DNA of 56,804 nucleotides, from the NCBI GenBank assembly GCA_904501925.1, contig CAJGCO010000010.1:1-56804 (forward strand). The letters run 5' to 3'. The notes under the pieces are model-generated. The model searched no databases, was not told where the DNA came from, and saw only the letters and a program-made list of their open reading frames with translations. A program made the position numbers and the translations under genes. Shown one piece after another: positions 32,767 to 42,899 of the stretch (position 1 is the first letter of the stretch; every line of letters starts with the position of its first letter). The DNA comes from an uncultured Alphaproteobacteria bacterium (GTDB lineage Bacteria; Pseudomonadota; Alphaproteobacteria; RF32; CAG-239).

Positions 32767-34992
32767 ATGGAAGAAGAAATATTAGACGAACGTATTTTAG
32801 ACGTAAAACTAAAAGAAGAACTAAGCAAACGCTATTTATCATACGCAATGTCCACCATTGTTGCGCGTTCGCTACCAGACGTTAGAGATGGTCTAAAACC
32901 AGTTCATCGTCGTTTAATGTATGCAATGCGCCAATTAAAATTAGATCCCAAATCAGGTTTTAAGAAATGCGCTCGTGTAGTTGGTGACGTTATTGGTAAA
33001 TATCACCCACATGGTGATAGCGCTGTATATGGTGCAATAGTTAGACTTGCTCAAGATTTCTCTGTTCGCTATCCTTTAGTTGATGGACAAGGAAACTTCG
33101 GTAACATTGACGGCGACGGTGCTGCTGCTATGCGTTATACCGAAGCCAGACTTACAGACTTTGCAATCGCTTTAATGGAAGGCTTAAACGAAAATTGTGT
33201 TGATTTTATGGACACATATGATGGCGAAGAACAAGAACCAGTTGTTATGCCAGCAGCTGTTCCAAACTTATTATGCAATGGTACATCAGGTATTGCCGTT
33301 GGTATGGCAACCAATATCCCTCCTCATAATTTAGATGAAGTTGCAAACGCTCTTTTATATTTAATCAAAAACCCAGAATGCGACATTAAAGACCTAGTAA
33401 AATACGTTAAAGGCCCAGATTTTCCAACTGGTGGCTTAATTATTGCCGATCAACAAGCAATCATTGATGCCTACACATTTGGTAAAGGATATTTTAGAAT
33501 TCGTGCAAAATGGGAAAAAGAAGAGCTAGGCCACGGTCAATATCAAATAATTATTACAGAAATCCCATACCAAGTAGTAAAATCAAAATTAATAGAAAAA
33601 ATAGCTCAACTATTAGAAGACAAGAAGCTCCCTCTTCTTGCTGATATTAGAGATGAGTCTGCTCAAGATATTCGCATTGTACTTGAGCCTAAAAATCGTA
33701 CAGTAAATGCCGAATTACTAATGGAACATTTATTCAAGCAAACCGAACTAGAAACCAGATTTGCTATGAATATGAATGTTCTTTCATCTGATGGCGTACC
33801 AAAAGTTATGTCTCTAAAAGAGGTTTTAAAAGAATATCTCGATCATAGACACAAAGTTTTAATCAGAAAATCTGAATATCGCTTAAATAAAATACTCGCA
33901 CGATTAGAAATCTTATCTGGTTACTTAGTTGCATATCTAAATCTAGATGAAGTTATTCGCATTATTCGTGAAGAAGACGATTCTAAATCTGTATTAATGT
34001 CCACCTTCAACCTAACAGACAACCAAGCCGAAGCAATATTAAATATGAAACTTCGCAACTTGCGTAAATTAGAAGAAGATGAAATTAGAGCAGAATTTGA
34101 CGAATTAACCCAAGAAAAAGAATCGCTAGAGTCATTACTTGGTTCAGAAACACTTCGCCTAGAAAAATTATCCGAAGAATTCAATCACATGAAAGAAAAA
34201 TTCGGTAAAAAAACTCCTCTTGGCAAAAGAAAGAGCCAATTTGCAGATATGCCTGAAGACATTGATGTTCCAATGGAAGCTATGGTTGAAAAAGAGCCAA
34301 TCACCATTATCCTTTCTCAAAAAGGCTGGATAAGAAGTATGAAAGGCTACATTCCACTAACAGACGAATTCAAATTCAAAGAAGACGATTCTCTACTTAG
34401 TGTAATCCACGCTTACACCACCGATAAAATCATATTATTTGATACATCTGGTAAATTTTTCAACATCAATGCCAGCGAAATTCCATCAGGAAGAGGCTTC
34501 GGGCAACCTGTTCGTTTAATGGCAGATTTAGGTGTAACAGACAATGTATGTTCAATGTTTGTGTTTGAAAAAGGCGCAAAATACATCGTATCCTCTGATT
34601 ATGGACACGGTTTTGTAATAGATGAAACACACATCATTGCTCAAACCCGAAACGGCCGTAAAATTCTTAACTTAGCAGACGGTGAAACAGCTTGCTTCTG
34701 TAAAAAAGTAACAGGCGACATGGTTGCTGTTGTTGGTGAAAATCGTAAGCTTCTAATCTTTAAACTAGAAGAAATTCCAACTATGGCTCGTGGCCGCGGT
34801 GTTGCACTCCAAAAATACAAAGATTGCAAACTTTCTGATATTCAAGTATTCAAAGAAGAAGAAGGTTTCTGCTACAATCGCTCTGGTGGTGTTGCCAATG
34901 AAAAAGAACTACTTGCATGGCTTGGACACCGTGCCCAAGTAGGACGCCTAGTACCATTTGGCTTCCCCAAAAACAACAAATTTTTCAAATAA
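32767..34992 (+). CDS. parC: DNA topoisomerase IV subunit A
   Basis: ParC with ParE separates linked daughter chromosomes. The product has 741 residues. The catalytic tyrosine is Tyr124 in AAMRYTEARLT; KPVHRRLMYAM and HPHGDSAVYGAIVRLAQDF mark the winged-helix (quinolone) region. The C-terminal beta-pinwheel is short and lacks the GyrA box, so it is ParC rather than GyrA. AGAGG precedes the ATG. The last codons and the terminator are duplicated at 37992-38029. Confidence 0.96.
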   Translation: MEEEILDERILDVKLKEELSKRYLSYAMSTIVARSLPDVRDGLKPVHRRLMYAMRQLKLDPKSGFKKCARVVGDVIGKYHPHGDSAVYGAIVRLAQDFSVRYPLVDGQGNFGNIDGDGAAAMRYTEARLTDFAIALMEGLNENCVDFMDTYDGEEQEPVVMPAAVPNLLCNGTSGIAVGMATNIPPHNLDEVANALLYLIKNPECDIKDLVKYVKGPDFPTGGLIIADQQAIIDAYTFGKGYFRIRAKWEKEELGHGQYQIIITEIPYQVVKSKLIEKIAQLLEDKKLPLLADIRDESAQDIRIVLEPKNRTVNAELLMEHLFKQTELETRFAMNMNVLSSDGVPKVMSLKEVLKEYLDHRHKVLIRKSEYRLNKILARLEILSGYLVAYLNLDEVIRIIREEDDSKSVLMSTFNLTDNQAEAILNMKLRNLRKLEEDEIRAEFDELTQEKESLESLLGSETLRLEKLSEEFNHMKEKFGKKTPLGKRKSQFADMPEDIDVPMEAMVEKEPITIILSQKGWIRSMKGYIPLTDEFKFKEDDSLLSVIHAYTTDKIILFDTSGKFFNINASEIPSGRGFGQPVRLMADLGVTDNVCSMFVFEKGAKYIVSSDYGHGFVIDETHIIAQTRNGRKILNLADGETACFCKKVTGDMVAVVGENRKLLIFKLEEIPTMARGRGVALQKYKDCKLSDIQVFKEEEGFCYNRSGGVANEKELLAWLGHRAQVGRLVPFGFPKNNKFFK

Positions 34993-35019
34993 ATTAGGAG
35001 GCAATCTTGCCTCCTTTTT
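34982..35019 (+). repeat. 38-bp direct repeat, left copy (parC end plus terminator)
   Basis: It contains the last codons of parC, its stop, and the terminator AGGAGGCAA/TTGCCTCCT with a T run. The same 38 bases recur without change at 37992-38029. The two copies bracket the YwqK-repeat gene. Confidence 0.92.
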
Positions 35020-35102
35020 TATACAACATAACACCACCGCTATTAATCGTATTCAATCAAACTATTTTTATAAGCTTATAAGATTTATCAATCTCAAAAC
35101 AT

Positions 35103-37919
35103 CTACCATTCACCTTCTTTAATACCATTCACATAATACCCTTCAGCCTTAAGCTTTCCATCTTCATTATATTCTTTGATTAAAACTTTTTGTTCACCTT
35201 TCACATAATACTCTTCAGAACGCAACGTTCCATGTTGATAATATTCTTTCCATAAACCTTCTTTTTTATCATTCACATAATTACCTTCATAATATAAGTT
35301 TCCATCTTGATAATATTTTTTATACATCCCCCCTTTCTTACCATTCATATAATTACATTCTATATCTAGCTTTCCATTTTCATAATATGTTATAGATATC
35401 CCATCCTTTTTACCTTTCACATAAATACCTTCTGAATGTAACTTTCCATCCTTATAATATTCTTTCCATAAACCATCTTTTTTATCATCCACATAATGAA
35501 CTTCAGAATAAAAATATCTATAATATTCTTTCCATAAACCTTCTTTCTTACCCTTTACATAACTACCTTCAGAATATAACGTTCCATCTCTATTATATTC
35601 TTTCCATAAACCTTCTTTCTTACCATTTACATAATTACCTTCAGAATGTAACTTTCCATCTTGATAATATTTTTTCCATAACCCCCCCCTTTTACCATTC
35701 TCATAATTACCTTCTACCTTTAGATTTCCATCTTCATTATATTCTTTCAATAAATCTTTTTGTTTACCATTCTCATAATACTCTTCAGAACGCAACTTTC
35801 CATCTTCATTATATTCTTTCCATAAACCAAATTTCTCACCATTTAAATTATTACCTTCAGAACGCAACTTTCCATTTTTATAATATTCTTTCCAAAACCC
35901 CTCTTTTTTACCTCTCGTTAAATAATAACCTTCTGCCTTTAACATTCCTTCTTCATAATACTCTTTCCACAAACCTTTTTTCTCACCATACTCATAATTA
36001 CCTTCATAATGTAATGCTCCTCTTTTATAATATTCTTTCCATAAACCATCCCTTTTACCATTATCATAATATCCTTCGCCTTTTAGCTTTCCATCTACAT
36101 AATATTCTTTCCACACACCTTCTTTTTTATCATTAACATATTTACCTTCAGAATATGACTTTCCATCTTCATCATATTCCTTCCATAAACCGTATCTCTC
36201 ACCTTTCACATAATTACCTTCAAAACGCAACTTTCCATTTTTATCATAATACTTCCATAACCCATCTATATCACCATTAACATAACTACCTTCAGAACGT
36301 AACTTTCCGTCTTCATCATAATCTTTACTCAAACCTTCTCTATTACCATTCACATAATTATCTTCAGAACGTAACTTTCCCTTTTCATCATAATATTTCC
36401 GTAAACCGTCTTCTTTATCATTCACATATTTAACTTCAGAATGTAACTTTCCATCTTTATAATACCTTTTCCATAAACCTTCTTTTTTATCATTCACATA
36501 TTTACCTTCAGACTCTAAATTTCCATTTTGATAATATTCTTTCCATAAACCTTCCTTTTTATCATTCACATAAATACCTTCAATATAAAGCTTTCCATCG
36601 CCATTATATTCTTTCCATAAACCTTCTTTTTTATCATTTACATATTTACCTTCAGACTCTAAATTTCCATTTTGATAATATTCTTTCCATAAACCTTCTT
36701 TTTTATCATTCACATAATTACCTTCAATATAAAGCTTTCCATCTCTATGATATTCTTTCAATAAACCATCTTTATCACTATTCTCATAATGACATTCTAC
36801 CTTTATCACTCCTTCTTTATAATATTCCTTCCATAAACCGTCCTTTTTATCGTTCACATAATTACCTTCTGCCATTAACTTTCCATCTTCATAATATACT
36901 TTCCACAAACCCTCTTTCCAATAATCTGGATAATTTTCTTCTGCGTCTTCAGCTAACCTTACATATTCATAACTCCATACTCCACCAGCTTCTCTTTTAC
37001 CATTCACATAATTATTTTCTTTCTCTAGATTTCCAAATTCATCATATACTTTCCATAAACCATCTTTCTTACCATTCACATAATTACCTTCAGAAAGTAA
37101 ATTTCCATCTACATAATATTCTTTCCATAAGCCATCTTTCTTGCCATTCACATATTTACCTTCATAATATCCAGCTTCATAATATTCTTTCCATAAACCT
37201 TCCTTCTTACCATTCTCATAATTGTCTGTTACCTTTATCTTTTTATATCCATTATATTCTTTCCTCACACCTACTTTATTACCATTCACATAATTAATTT
37301 CAGAACGTAACTTTCCATCTCCATAATATTCCTGCCAAAAACCTTCTTTCTTACCATTCACATAATTTCCCTCATATTGTAAAGCTTCATTTAGATAAAA
37401 GTATTCTTTCCACAAACCTTCCTTTTTACCACTCTCATAATAGCCTTGAGCCTTAAGCCTTCCAGATTGATAATATTCTTTCCATAAACCTTCTTTATTA
37501 TCATTCACATAATCACCTTCTGCATCTAGATTCGTTGCATAATATCTTTCAAATGCAATAAAATTACCCTCATCATCCTGTGAAGGAAATGTTGCACCTA
37601 GTGTTTTATATACTTTCCACAAACCTTCCTTCTTGCCATTCACATAATTGCCTTCATAATGTAAATGAGCTCTTTCACTATATTCTTTTAATAAACTTTC
37701 TTTCCAAAAACCTTCCTTCTTACCATTCGCATAATTACCTTCAGACTTTATCTTTCCATTTTCATAATATTCTTTCCATAAACCTTCTTTTTTATCGTTA
37801 ACATATTTACCTTCAGAATATGACTTTCCCCCTTCATAATATTCTACATATGTATTTCTTTTTACCAAAACAACAAAACTTAATAGCAATAAAACCAAAA
37901 CAAATATTTGCTTTTTCAT
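35103..37919 (-). CDS. Giant YwqK/MORN-type repeat protein, membrane-anchored or exported
   Basis: The product has 938 residues. Residues 3-19 are a hydrophobic signal or anchor. From about residue 25 to the end it consists of roughly three dozen units of about 23-24 residues of the form GNYVNGKKEGLWKEYYxDGK. This is the YwqK/MORN-like hairpin repeat, with strongly conserved G-WKEYY. Such arrays form extended beta-ribbons. A few units are expanded (for instance TFPSQDDEG near residue 110) or carry Cys. The ATG has a GGGGG stretch 5 nt upstream. YwqK itself is named from a Bacillus toxin-antitoxin context; nothing here shows a toxin partner. Confidence 0.88.
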   Translation of the reverse strand: MKKQIFVLVLLLLSFVVLVKRNTYVEYYEGGKSYSEGKYVNDKKEGLWKEYYENGKIKSEGNYANGKKEGFWKESLLKEYSERAHLHYEGNYVNGKKEGLWKVYKTLGATFPSQDDEGNFIAFERYYATNLDAEGDYVNDNKEGLWKEYYQSGRLKAQGYYESGKKEGLWKEYFYLNEALQYEGNYVNGKKEGFWQEYYGDGKLRSEINYVNGNKVGVRKEYNGYKKIKVTDNYENGKKEGLWKEYYEAGYYEGKYVNGKKDGLWKEYYVDGNLLSEGNYVNGKKDGLWKVYDEFGNLEKENNYVNGKREAGGVWSYEYVRLAEDAEENYPDYWKEGLWKVYYEDGKLMAEGNYVNDKKDGLWKEYYKEGVIKVECHYENSDKDGLLKEYHRDGKLYIEGNYVNDKKEGLWKEYYQNGNLESEGKYVNDKKEGLWKEYNGDGKLYIEGIYVNDKKEGLWKEYYQNGNLESEGKYVNDKKEGLWKRYYKDGKLHSEVKYVNDKEDGLRKYYDEKGKLRSEDNYVNGNREGLSKDYDEDGKLRSEGSYVNGDIDGLWKYYDKNGKLRFEGNYVKGERYGLWKEYDEDGKSYSEGKYVNDKKEGVWKEYYVDGKLKGEGYYDNGKRDGLWKEYYKRGALHYEGNYEYGEKKGLWKEYYEEGMLKAEGYYLTRGKKEGFWKEYYKNGKLRSEGNNLNGEKFGLWKEYNEDGKLRSEEYYENGKQKDLLKEYNEDGNLKVEGNYENGKRGGLWKKYYQDGKLHSEGNYVNGKKEGLWKEYNRDGTLYSEGSYVKGKKEGLWKEYYRYFYSEVHYVDDKKDGLWKEYYKDGKLHSEGIYVKGKKDGISITYYENGKLDIECNYMNGKKGGMYKKYYQDGNLYYEGNYVNDKKEGLWKEYYQHGTLRSEEYYVKGEQKVLIKEYNEDGKLKAEGYYVNGIKEGEW

Positions 37920-37991
37920 ATTTCCCCCGTTAAATTCGCAACTTATCTCTTAAATAAAAACTAAATTATTCACTAAACCTAAATACTCTCA

Positions 37992-38029
37992 TTTTCAAAT
38001 AAATTAGGAGGCAATCTTGCCTCCTTTTT
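37992..38029. repeat. 38-bp direct repeat, right copy
   Basis: Identical to 34982-35019, including the pieces of the parC coding end, although no parC lies beside it. It abuts the stop of the Lon-type gene, whose transcripts come from the other side and do not get a T run from it. It is best explained as a duplicated parC tail. Confidence 0.9.
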
Positions 38030-38030
38030 G

Positions 38031-40469
38031 CTATATAGCACCATGTGTTTCTTTTGCATACTTCACATAATCTTTATAATATTCTGCCAAGCTTTGTTGA
38101 ACCATATAATTTACAGTCCCTTTAGGATATTGCCCCTTTTTATCAACCTTACCAGCAGGAAGTCCTGTTAAAATTTCAATACCATCATCAACGCTATCAA
38201 TAGCATATACATGGAATAAACCATTCTCAACAGCTTCAACAACTTCATCTTTTAACATCAAGTTTACAACATTAGTTCTAGGAATAATAACTCCTTGCTC
38301 ACCTGTCAAACCATTATGTTTGCAAACTTCAAAGAAACCTTCAATCTTTTCATTTACACCACCAATTGGCTGAATTTCACCAAACTGATTTATAGAACCA
38401 GTAACTGCAATAGATTGCTTAATTGGCAAATCAGCAATAGCAGAAAGCATACAATAATATTCAGTAGACGATGCACTATCGCCATCTACCCCACCATAAG
38501 ATTGTTCAAAAACAATGGAAGCACAAAGAGATAGAGGTGAACGTTTAGCAAAACGATTAGCAATTAAAGATTGCAAAATCAATACCCCTTTAGAGTGAAT
38601 TGGTCCACTCATATGAACTTCACGCTCAATATTAATAAATTCACCATGACCTAAACGAACTTGTGTTGTAATACGAGCTGGTTTACCAAAAGTACTACGA
38701 GAAAAATTATAAACAACCAAACCATTAATCTGGCCAACTTTCTCCCCCTTTACATCCATTAAGATTGTACCTTTATCAATCTGCTCAAGCATAGCCTTAT
38801 TTATTCTATCAGAACGATAAATCTGCGAATTAATTGCTTGCTCAACATGGTTCTTACCAATTTGGCTTGCTTTTGATTTACGAGCCCAATAATCAGCTTC
38901 TTTCAGTAAGTCGCCAATAGAAGCAACGTGCGCTGTTAATTTTTCAGTATCATCAGCCAAGCGAGAAGAATATTCAATAATCTTTGCTACAGCTTGTTTA
39001 TTAAGAGAGCGAAGATTTTTCTTCTTTGAAAGTGAACCAATAAGTTTTGCATACTCAATTTCACTCTCATTAGTTCTATCAATCACAACACCAAAATCTG
39101 CCTCAACCTTAAAGTAATCTCTAAAATCAGGATCTCTTTCAGTTAATAACTCATAAAGATCAGCATCACCCATCATCACAACTTTAACATTCAATGGTAT
39201 TGGTTGAGGATCAAGAGATATTGTTGAAAAGCTTGTATCTTCACTTGGAGCTTCAATTTTTATTTCCTTAGCACCTAATGCCCTTTTTAATGAATCCCAA
39301 GAATAAGGTTGCAATAAAAGTTTACGAGCATCAATAAGTAAGAAACCACCATTTGCTTTATGAAGAGCACCACCTTTAATTAAAGAAAAGTCCGTAATCA
39401 AAGCACCAAATTGTTGAAGACGTTCAACCTTACCAACCAAATTACCCTGTGTTGGGTGATCCAATAACACAATTGGCGCCCCACTATCTGGTACATTTTT
39501 TACAACTACATTAACCTTAAACTTAGATGTTTTATCTTCTTCTTGTTGACCTTTAAGTTGAGTTAATAAGCCTGACATTGGATCTTCTTCTCCACCTTGA
39601 GGCTTATTGTCTTGATCATAACTTGGAACATAAGTTGTAATATTATCCAATAAATAATTTTTCACAGTTTTTAGATATTCTGCTACTTTTTTATTTCCCT
39701 TATATTTTTGTTTAATTTCATCTAATGGCTTTTTAATTGCATCAACAACAAGCTTTTCTTGTAATTTTTTAATTTCTTCAGCTTGTTTTTCTTCCCATTG
39801 AGGAGCTTCATCTTGATGTTGTGCAATTTCTTCTTGCATAGCATTAAGATCTGCCATGATTTCATTTTTTTCTTCTTCAGATAACGCATCAAATACATCT
39901 GGGCTGATAATTTCACCATTTTTCATTGGCGCAACAACAACCCCCATAGGCATATGCAACAAAGAAACTTTTTTACCTTTAGCCTTCTTTTGTAAAACCT
40001 TTACATAATCATTGCGTTTTTCTTGGTATTTTTCACGAATAGAACTTAATTGCTCTTCATATAATTCATTTTTTACAACTAATGGCAAATCAACTTCAAC
40101 AAAATCTGAAAACTCTTCCATATCTTTTGCAAAAGAACTAGCAACCCCTGCTTTAAAATCAATCGCAATTGGTTTATGTGGCTCATCAAAATTATAAACA
40201 TAAACCCAATCAGATGGAGTTGGTCTTAATTTACCCTCTTTTTCAAGGATTCGTTTCACCAAACTTGTTTTTCCAGTACCTTCAGGTCCTAAACAAAACA
40301 AATTATAACCACGAGATTTAATATTTATACCCAATTCAACAGCACTAATTGCTCTATCTTGTCCTAAAACAGAAACCCTTTCCTCAAGCTCTGCAGTTGT
40401 ATTGAACTTGAATTTATTAGGATTACATTTGCGATAAAGTTGCTGAGATTTCAATTTTGTAATAGCCAT
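38031..40469 (-). CDS. Lon-family ATP-dependent protease (LonC/YcbZ-like)
   Basis: The product has 812 residues. The P-loop LGPEGTGKTS is at residues 60-69, unusually near the N-terminus. The middle contains a helical insertion (about 130-290) rich in Glu, Lys and Gln that is likely coiled coil. The C-terminal Lon proteolytic domain has Ser665 in DGDSASST and Lys708 in GGVNEKIEGF; the 43-residue separation equals that of the Ser-Lys pair in E. coli Lon. It lacks the N-terminal domain of LonA. The substrate is unknown. The start at 40469 precedes MAITKLKSQQLYRKC. Confidence 0.88.
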   Translation of the reverse strand: MAITKLKSQQLYRKCNPNKFKFNTTAELEERVSVLGQDRAISAVELGINIKSRGYNLFCLGPEGTGKTSLVKRILEKEGKLRPTPSDWVYVYNFDEPHKPIAIDFKAGVASSFAKDMEEFSDFVEVDLPLVVKNELYEEQLSSIREKYQEKRNDYVKVLQKKAKGKKVSLLHMPMGVVVAPMKNGEIISPDVFDALSEEEKNEIMADLNAMQEEIAQHQDEAPQWEEKQAEEIKKLQEKLVVDAIKKPLDEIKQKYKGNKKVAEYLKTVKNYLLDNITTYVPSYDQDNKPQGGEEDPMSGLLTQLKGQQEEDKTSKFKVNVVVKNVPDSGAPIVLLDHPTQGNLVGKVERLQQFGALITDFSLIKGGALHKANGGFLLIDARKLLLQPYSWDSLKRALGAKEIKIEAPSEDTSFSTISLDPQPIPLNVKVVMMGDADLYELLTERDPDFRDYFKVEADFGVVIDRTNESEIEYAKLIGSLSKKKNLRSLNKQAVAKIIEYSSRLADDTEKLTAHVASIGDLLKEADYWARKSKASQIGKNHVEQAINSQIYRSDRINKAMLEQIDKGTILMDVKGEKVGQINGLVVYNFSRSTFGKPARITTQVRLGHGEFINIEREVHMSGPIHSKGVLILQSLIANRFAKRSPLSLCASIVFEQSYGGVDGDSASSTEYYCMLSAIADLPIKQSIAVTGSINQFGEIQPIGGVNEKIEGFFEVCKHNGLTGEQGVIIPRTNVVNLMLKDEVVEAVENGLFHVYAIDSVDDGIEILTGLPAGKVDKKGQYPKGTVNYMVQQSLAEYYKDYVKYAKETHGAI

Positions 40470-40544
40470 TTTAAAAAATACCCTCTATATTAAATTCATC
40501 TAACGTGATTTTATATTTAAAAAAACTAATTTAGAGTAAAGATT

Positions 40545-41951
40545 TTGAAAGAAATAAATATAACAGACCTATTTTTTTTAGAAATTATCATCTCATTTTT
40601 GATAATTGGTTTATCTTTTATCAAAATCTACTTATTAAAAAACTACACTCTCTCTCAAAATAAAACTTTTCAATCCTTAAATAAAAAAGAAACACCTTAT
40701 TTTTATTCAACATATTTTTCAAAAAAAAATGAATTTAATAAAATATTTAGATTAAAAAATTCTAACCATATTAATTTATATATCAGCTCATTAAAAAACA
40801 TTAATAAATCCTCTCCTCAAATATTAAAACAAATAAAAAAATCACCCAATAATTATAAACTCTTATTATTATATGCCAACATAACTCTTCTATTAAATGA
40901 TAGAATATCCTTTCAACATACATTATCCAAAATCAAACTTCCATTCTTTGCGCCTTTACTTCTTAAAGCAAATTATTTATATCTAAAATCACATAATGAT
41001 TTATATAATACAGACATGTATTCAGCATCAAAAAATTGTTCTAAATCACTAACTATTTATCAAAAGAAAAAAGCATCATACGAAACTGCTTTATGCTACT
41101 TAACACTAGCCCAAACATATCGCATCAGTGGTGTTTATGACGTTGCTTTTAGCATGTTAAAAGAAGCTAAAAAAATTTTTGAAAAACTATCTTTGCATCA
41201 AAAATATTCAGAAGTAATTGCCTATTTTGGTTTAACCGAATTAGGGCGCGGAAACTTTGAAGTTGCAAACCAATATTTTAATCAAGCCTTAGAGATAACA
41301 AAAAAACACAAACTAAACAAAACAAGCTCAGACATAAATAACTGGCTAGGCCTCTCTTTATATTCAAAAGAGGATATCAAACAAGCAAAATTAATCTTCC
41401 AAAACATCACAAAATCAGAACACTCATCAATTTTATCCTTAGGCTTTGCATTTGAGATGTTAGCAAGAATAGCCTTAAAAAATAAAAACTATAAATTAGC
41501 ATTAAAATATGTAAATTGCGCCCTTAATAACTACAACAAAACATCTCAAAGTTCTGGAATTTTTGAAAATTTATACTTAAAAGCAGATATATATTATAAC
41601 ACTTTACAATACTCTAAAAGTAAAGAAATTTTAATTTCACTAATCAAACAAAAAACGTCTTTTTCAACCACATATTATATCGCTAACGCCTACACTCTCC
41701 TAGGATTAATATATTTAAACGAAAACAATTTAAACCTTGCAAAAACAACATTTAAGCAAGCTCTTGATTTAGAAAATTCAAAAAATCGTCTCAAAGGCGC
41801 CTTAATTGATTATAATAATTTAGCAGAAACATCCTTTAGACTAGGTGATGAAAAACAAGCCAAAGAATACCTAAATCTAGCACTTTCATGTTCTCAAAAA
41901 ATTGAAGACAAAGAACTTGAAAATTATATAAAATCTAAACTTAAAGACTAA
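40545..41951 (+). CDS. Membrane-anchored TPR protein
   Basis: The product has 468 residues, probably from TTG 40545; no ATG start fits better and AGAG lies upstream. One membrane helix spans about residues 8-30. From about 190 to the end there are several tetratricopeptide repeats (for example YETALCYLTLAQTYRISGVY, FEVANQYFNQALEITKKH, LAKTTFKQALDLENSKN). TPRs bind partner proteins. It is divergent from the Lon-type gene and is followed by a second membrane-anchored protein gene. Confidence 0.78.
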   Translation: MKEINITDLFFLEIIISFLIIGLSFIKIYLLKNYTLSQNKTFQSLNKKETPYFYSTYFSKKNEFNKIFRLKNSNHINLYISSLKNINKSSPQILKQIKKSPNNYKLLLLYANITLLLNDRISFQHTLSKIKLPFFAPLLLKANYLYLKSHNDLYNTDMYSASKNCSKSLTIYQKKKASYETALCYLTLAQTYRISGVYDVAFSMLKEAKKIFEKLSLHQKYSEVIAYFGLTELGRGNFEVANQYFNQALEITKKHKLNKTSSDINNWLGLSLYSKEDIKQAKLIFQNITKSEHSSILSLGFAFEMLARIALKNKNYKLALKYVNCALNNYNKTSQSSGIFENLYLKADIYYNTLQYSKSKEILISLIKQKTSFSTTYYIANAYTLLGLIYLNENNLNLAKTTFKQALDLENSKNRLKGALIDYNNLAETSFRLGDEKQAKEYLNLALSCSQKIEDKELENYIKSKLKD

Positions 41952-42034
41952 AACTTTAACCATTTAAATCTCTAAAAAACATCTTATATTTCACCCGTTA
42001 TACAAAAATAATATTAAGACAACGGAGAGTTATA

Positions 42035-42805
42035 ATGTTAGAATTCATCTTAACAATAATCACTCATCTAATCCCTTTAATCTTAATATCCATACCTTTT
42101 TTAATTTTATATAATTTACACTTAAAAAACAAACTACAAACTAATACAAACAAAGAACCAAACATCAATGAATTAGAATCAAAACTAAAAGATTTAATAG
42201 AAAAAAATAACACCCAAGCAAATACAACCGACCTTGCCAACAAACTACAAAAAACAACCTCTAATACAATTTCCTCATACTTAAATATAAATAAAAAACG
42301 CCTAAAAGGATTTCATTTTTTTCAATTAATTTTTAGCTTAATAAAAAATAATACCGATGATAAAAAAATCATAAAAATTCTTCATCACTATTTTCCCTCA
42401 TGCGCAAATTCCCACCTTCAAGCTATGTTAAACTCATTTAAACATTTTCTAAACATAACTGCTAAAGACAATATTCAAAAACAGCTATTAAAAGACTTAT
42501 ATAATAACAAAATTCGCTCCACACTACTTTATTTAGAACAAAAAATTAATTCCACCATAAACAAGCTACCATACATTCCACCATATCAACATCAAGCAAT
42601 AATCAACCAAGCAACCATTTATGGTCTTATTTTTGCTACTTTTTCAGAATTTTATAACCCAAATAGCACCATTACAATACTAAAATTATCCCAAAATCTT
42701 TCTCCTGAATTATTCAAATATTGGCACTCATTTGAAAAATCACCACCTAACTATTTAAAAATACTAGAAAAATACAACAATTTACCCAAAGAACTCCCAC
42801 ATTAA
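42035..42805 (+). CDS. Membrane-anchored hypothetical protein
   Basis: The product has 256 residues. One strongly hydrophobic N-terminal helix (about 2-28) is followed by a Lys/Asn/Gln coiled-coil-like stretch (about 33-75) and a helical domain to the end. Its layout mirrors the preceding TPR protein, so both may belong to one envelope-associated complex; this is an inference from position. GGAGAG precedes the ATG. Confidence 0.65.
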   Translation: MLEFILTIITHLIPLILISIPFLILYNLHLKNKLQTNTNKEPNINELESKLKDLIEKNNTQANTTDLANKLQKTTSNTISSYLNINKKRLKGFHFFQLIFSLIKNNTDDKKIIKILHHYFPSCANSHLQAMLNSFKHFLNITAKDNIQKQLLKDLYNNKIRSTLLYLEQKINSTINKLPYIPPYQHQAIINQATIYGLIFATFSEFYNPNSTITILKLSQNLSPELFKYWHSFEKSPPNYLKILEKYNNLPKELPH

Positions 42806-42824
42806 TTTTTTTTTAATTTTATAC

Positions 42825-42853
42825 TTGTTTTTGTCTAAAAAGTGTGTTAAAGT
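42825..42853 (+). promoter_or_regulatory. Promoter of the 42900 gene
   Basis: TTGTTT and TAAAGT are separated by 17 bp, with a leader of about 40 nt without a ribosome site. Confidence 0.45.
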
Positions 42854-42899
42854 ACATATTGCAAAATATGAAGATGTAAATTATTAAAATCCATTAAAT

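Noticed and set aside
35103..37919. YwqK antitoxin of a toxin-antitoxin pair
   Set aside because: The protein is exported or anchored and very long, and no toxin gene is adjacent; the name of the repeat family does not prove the function.
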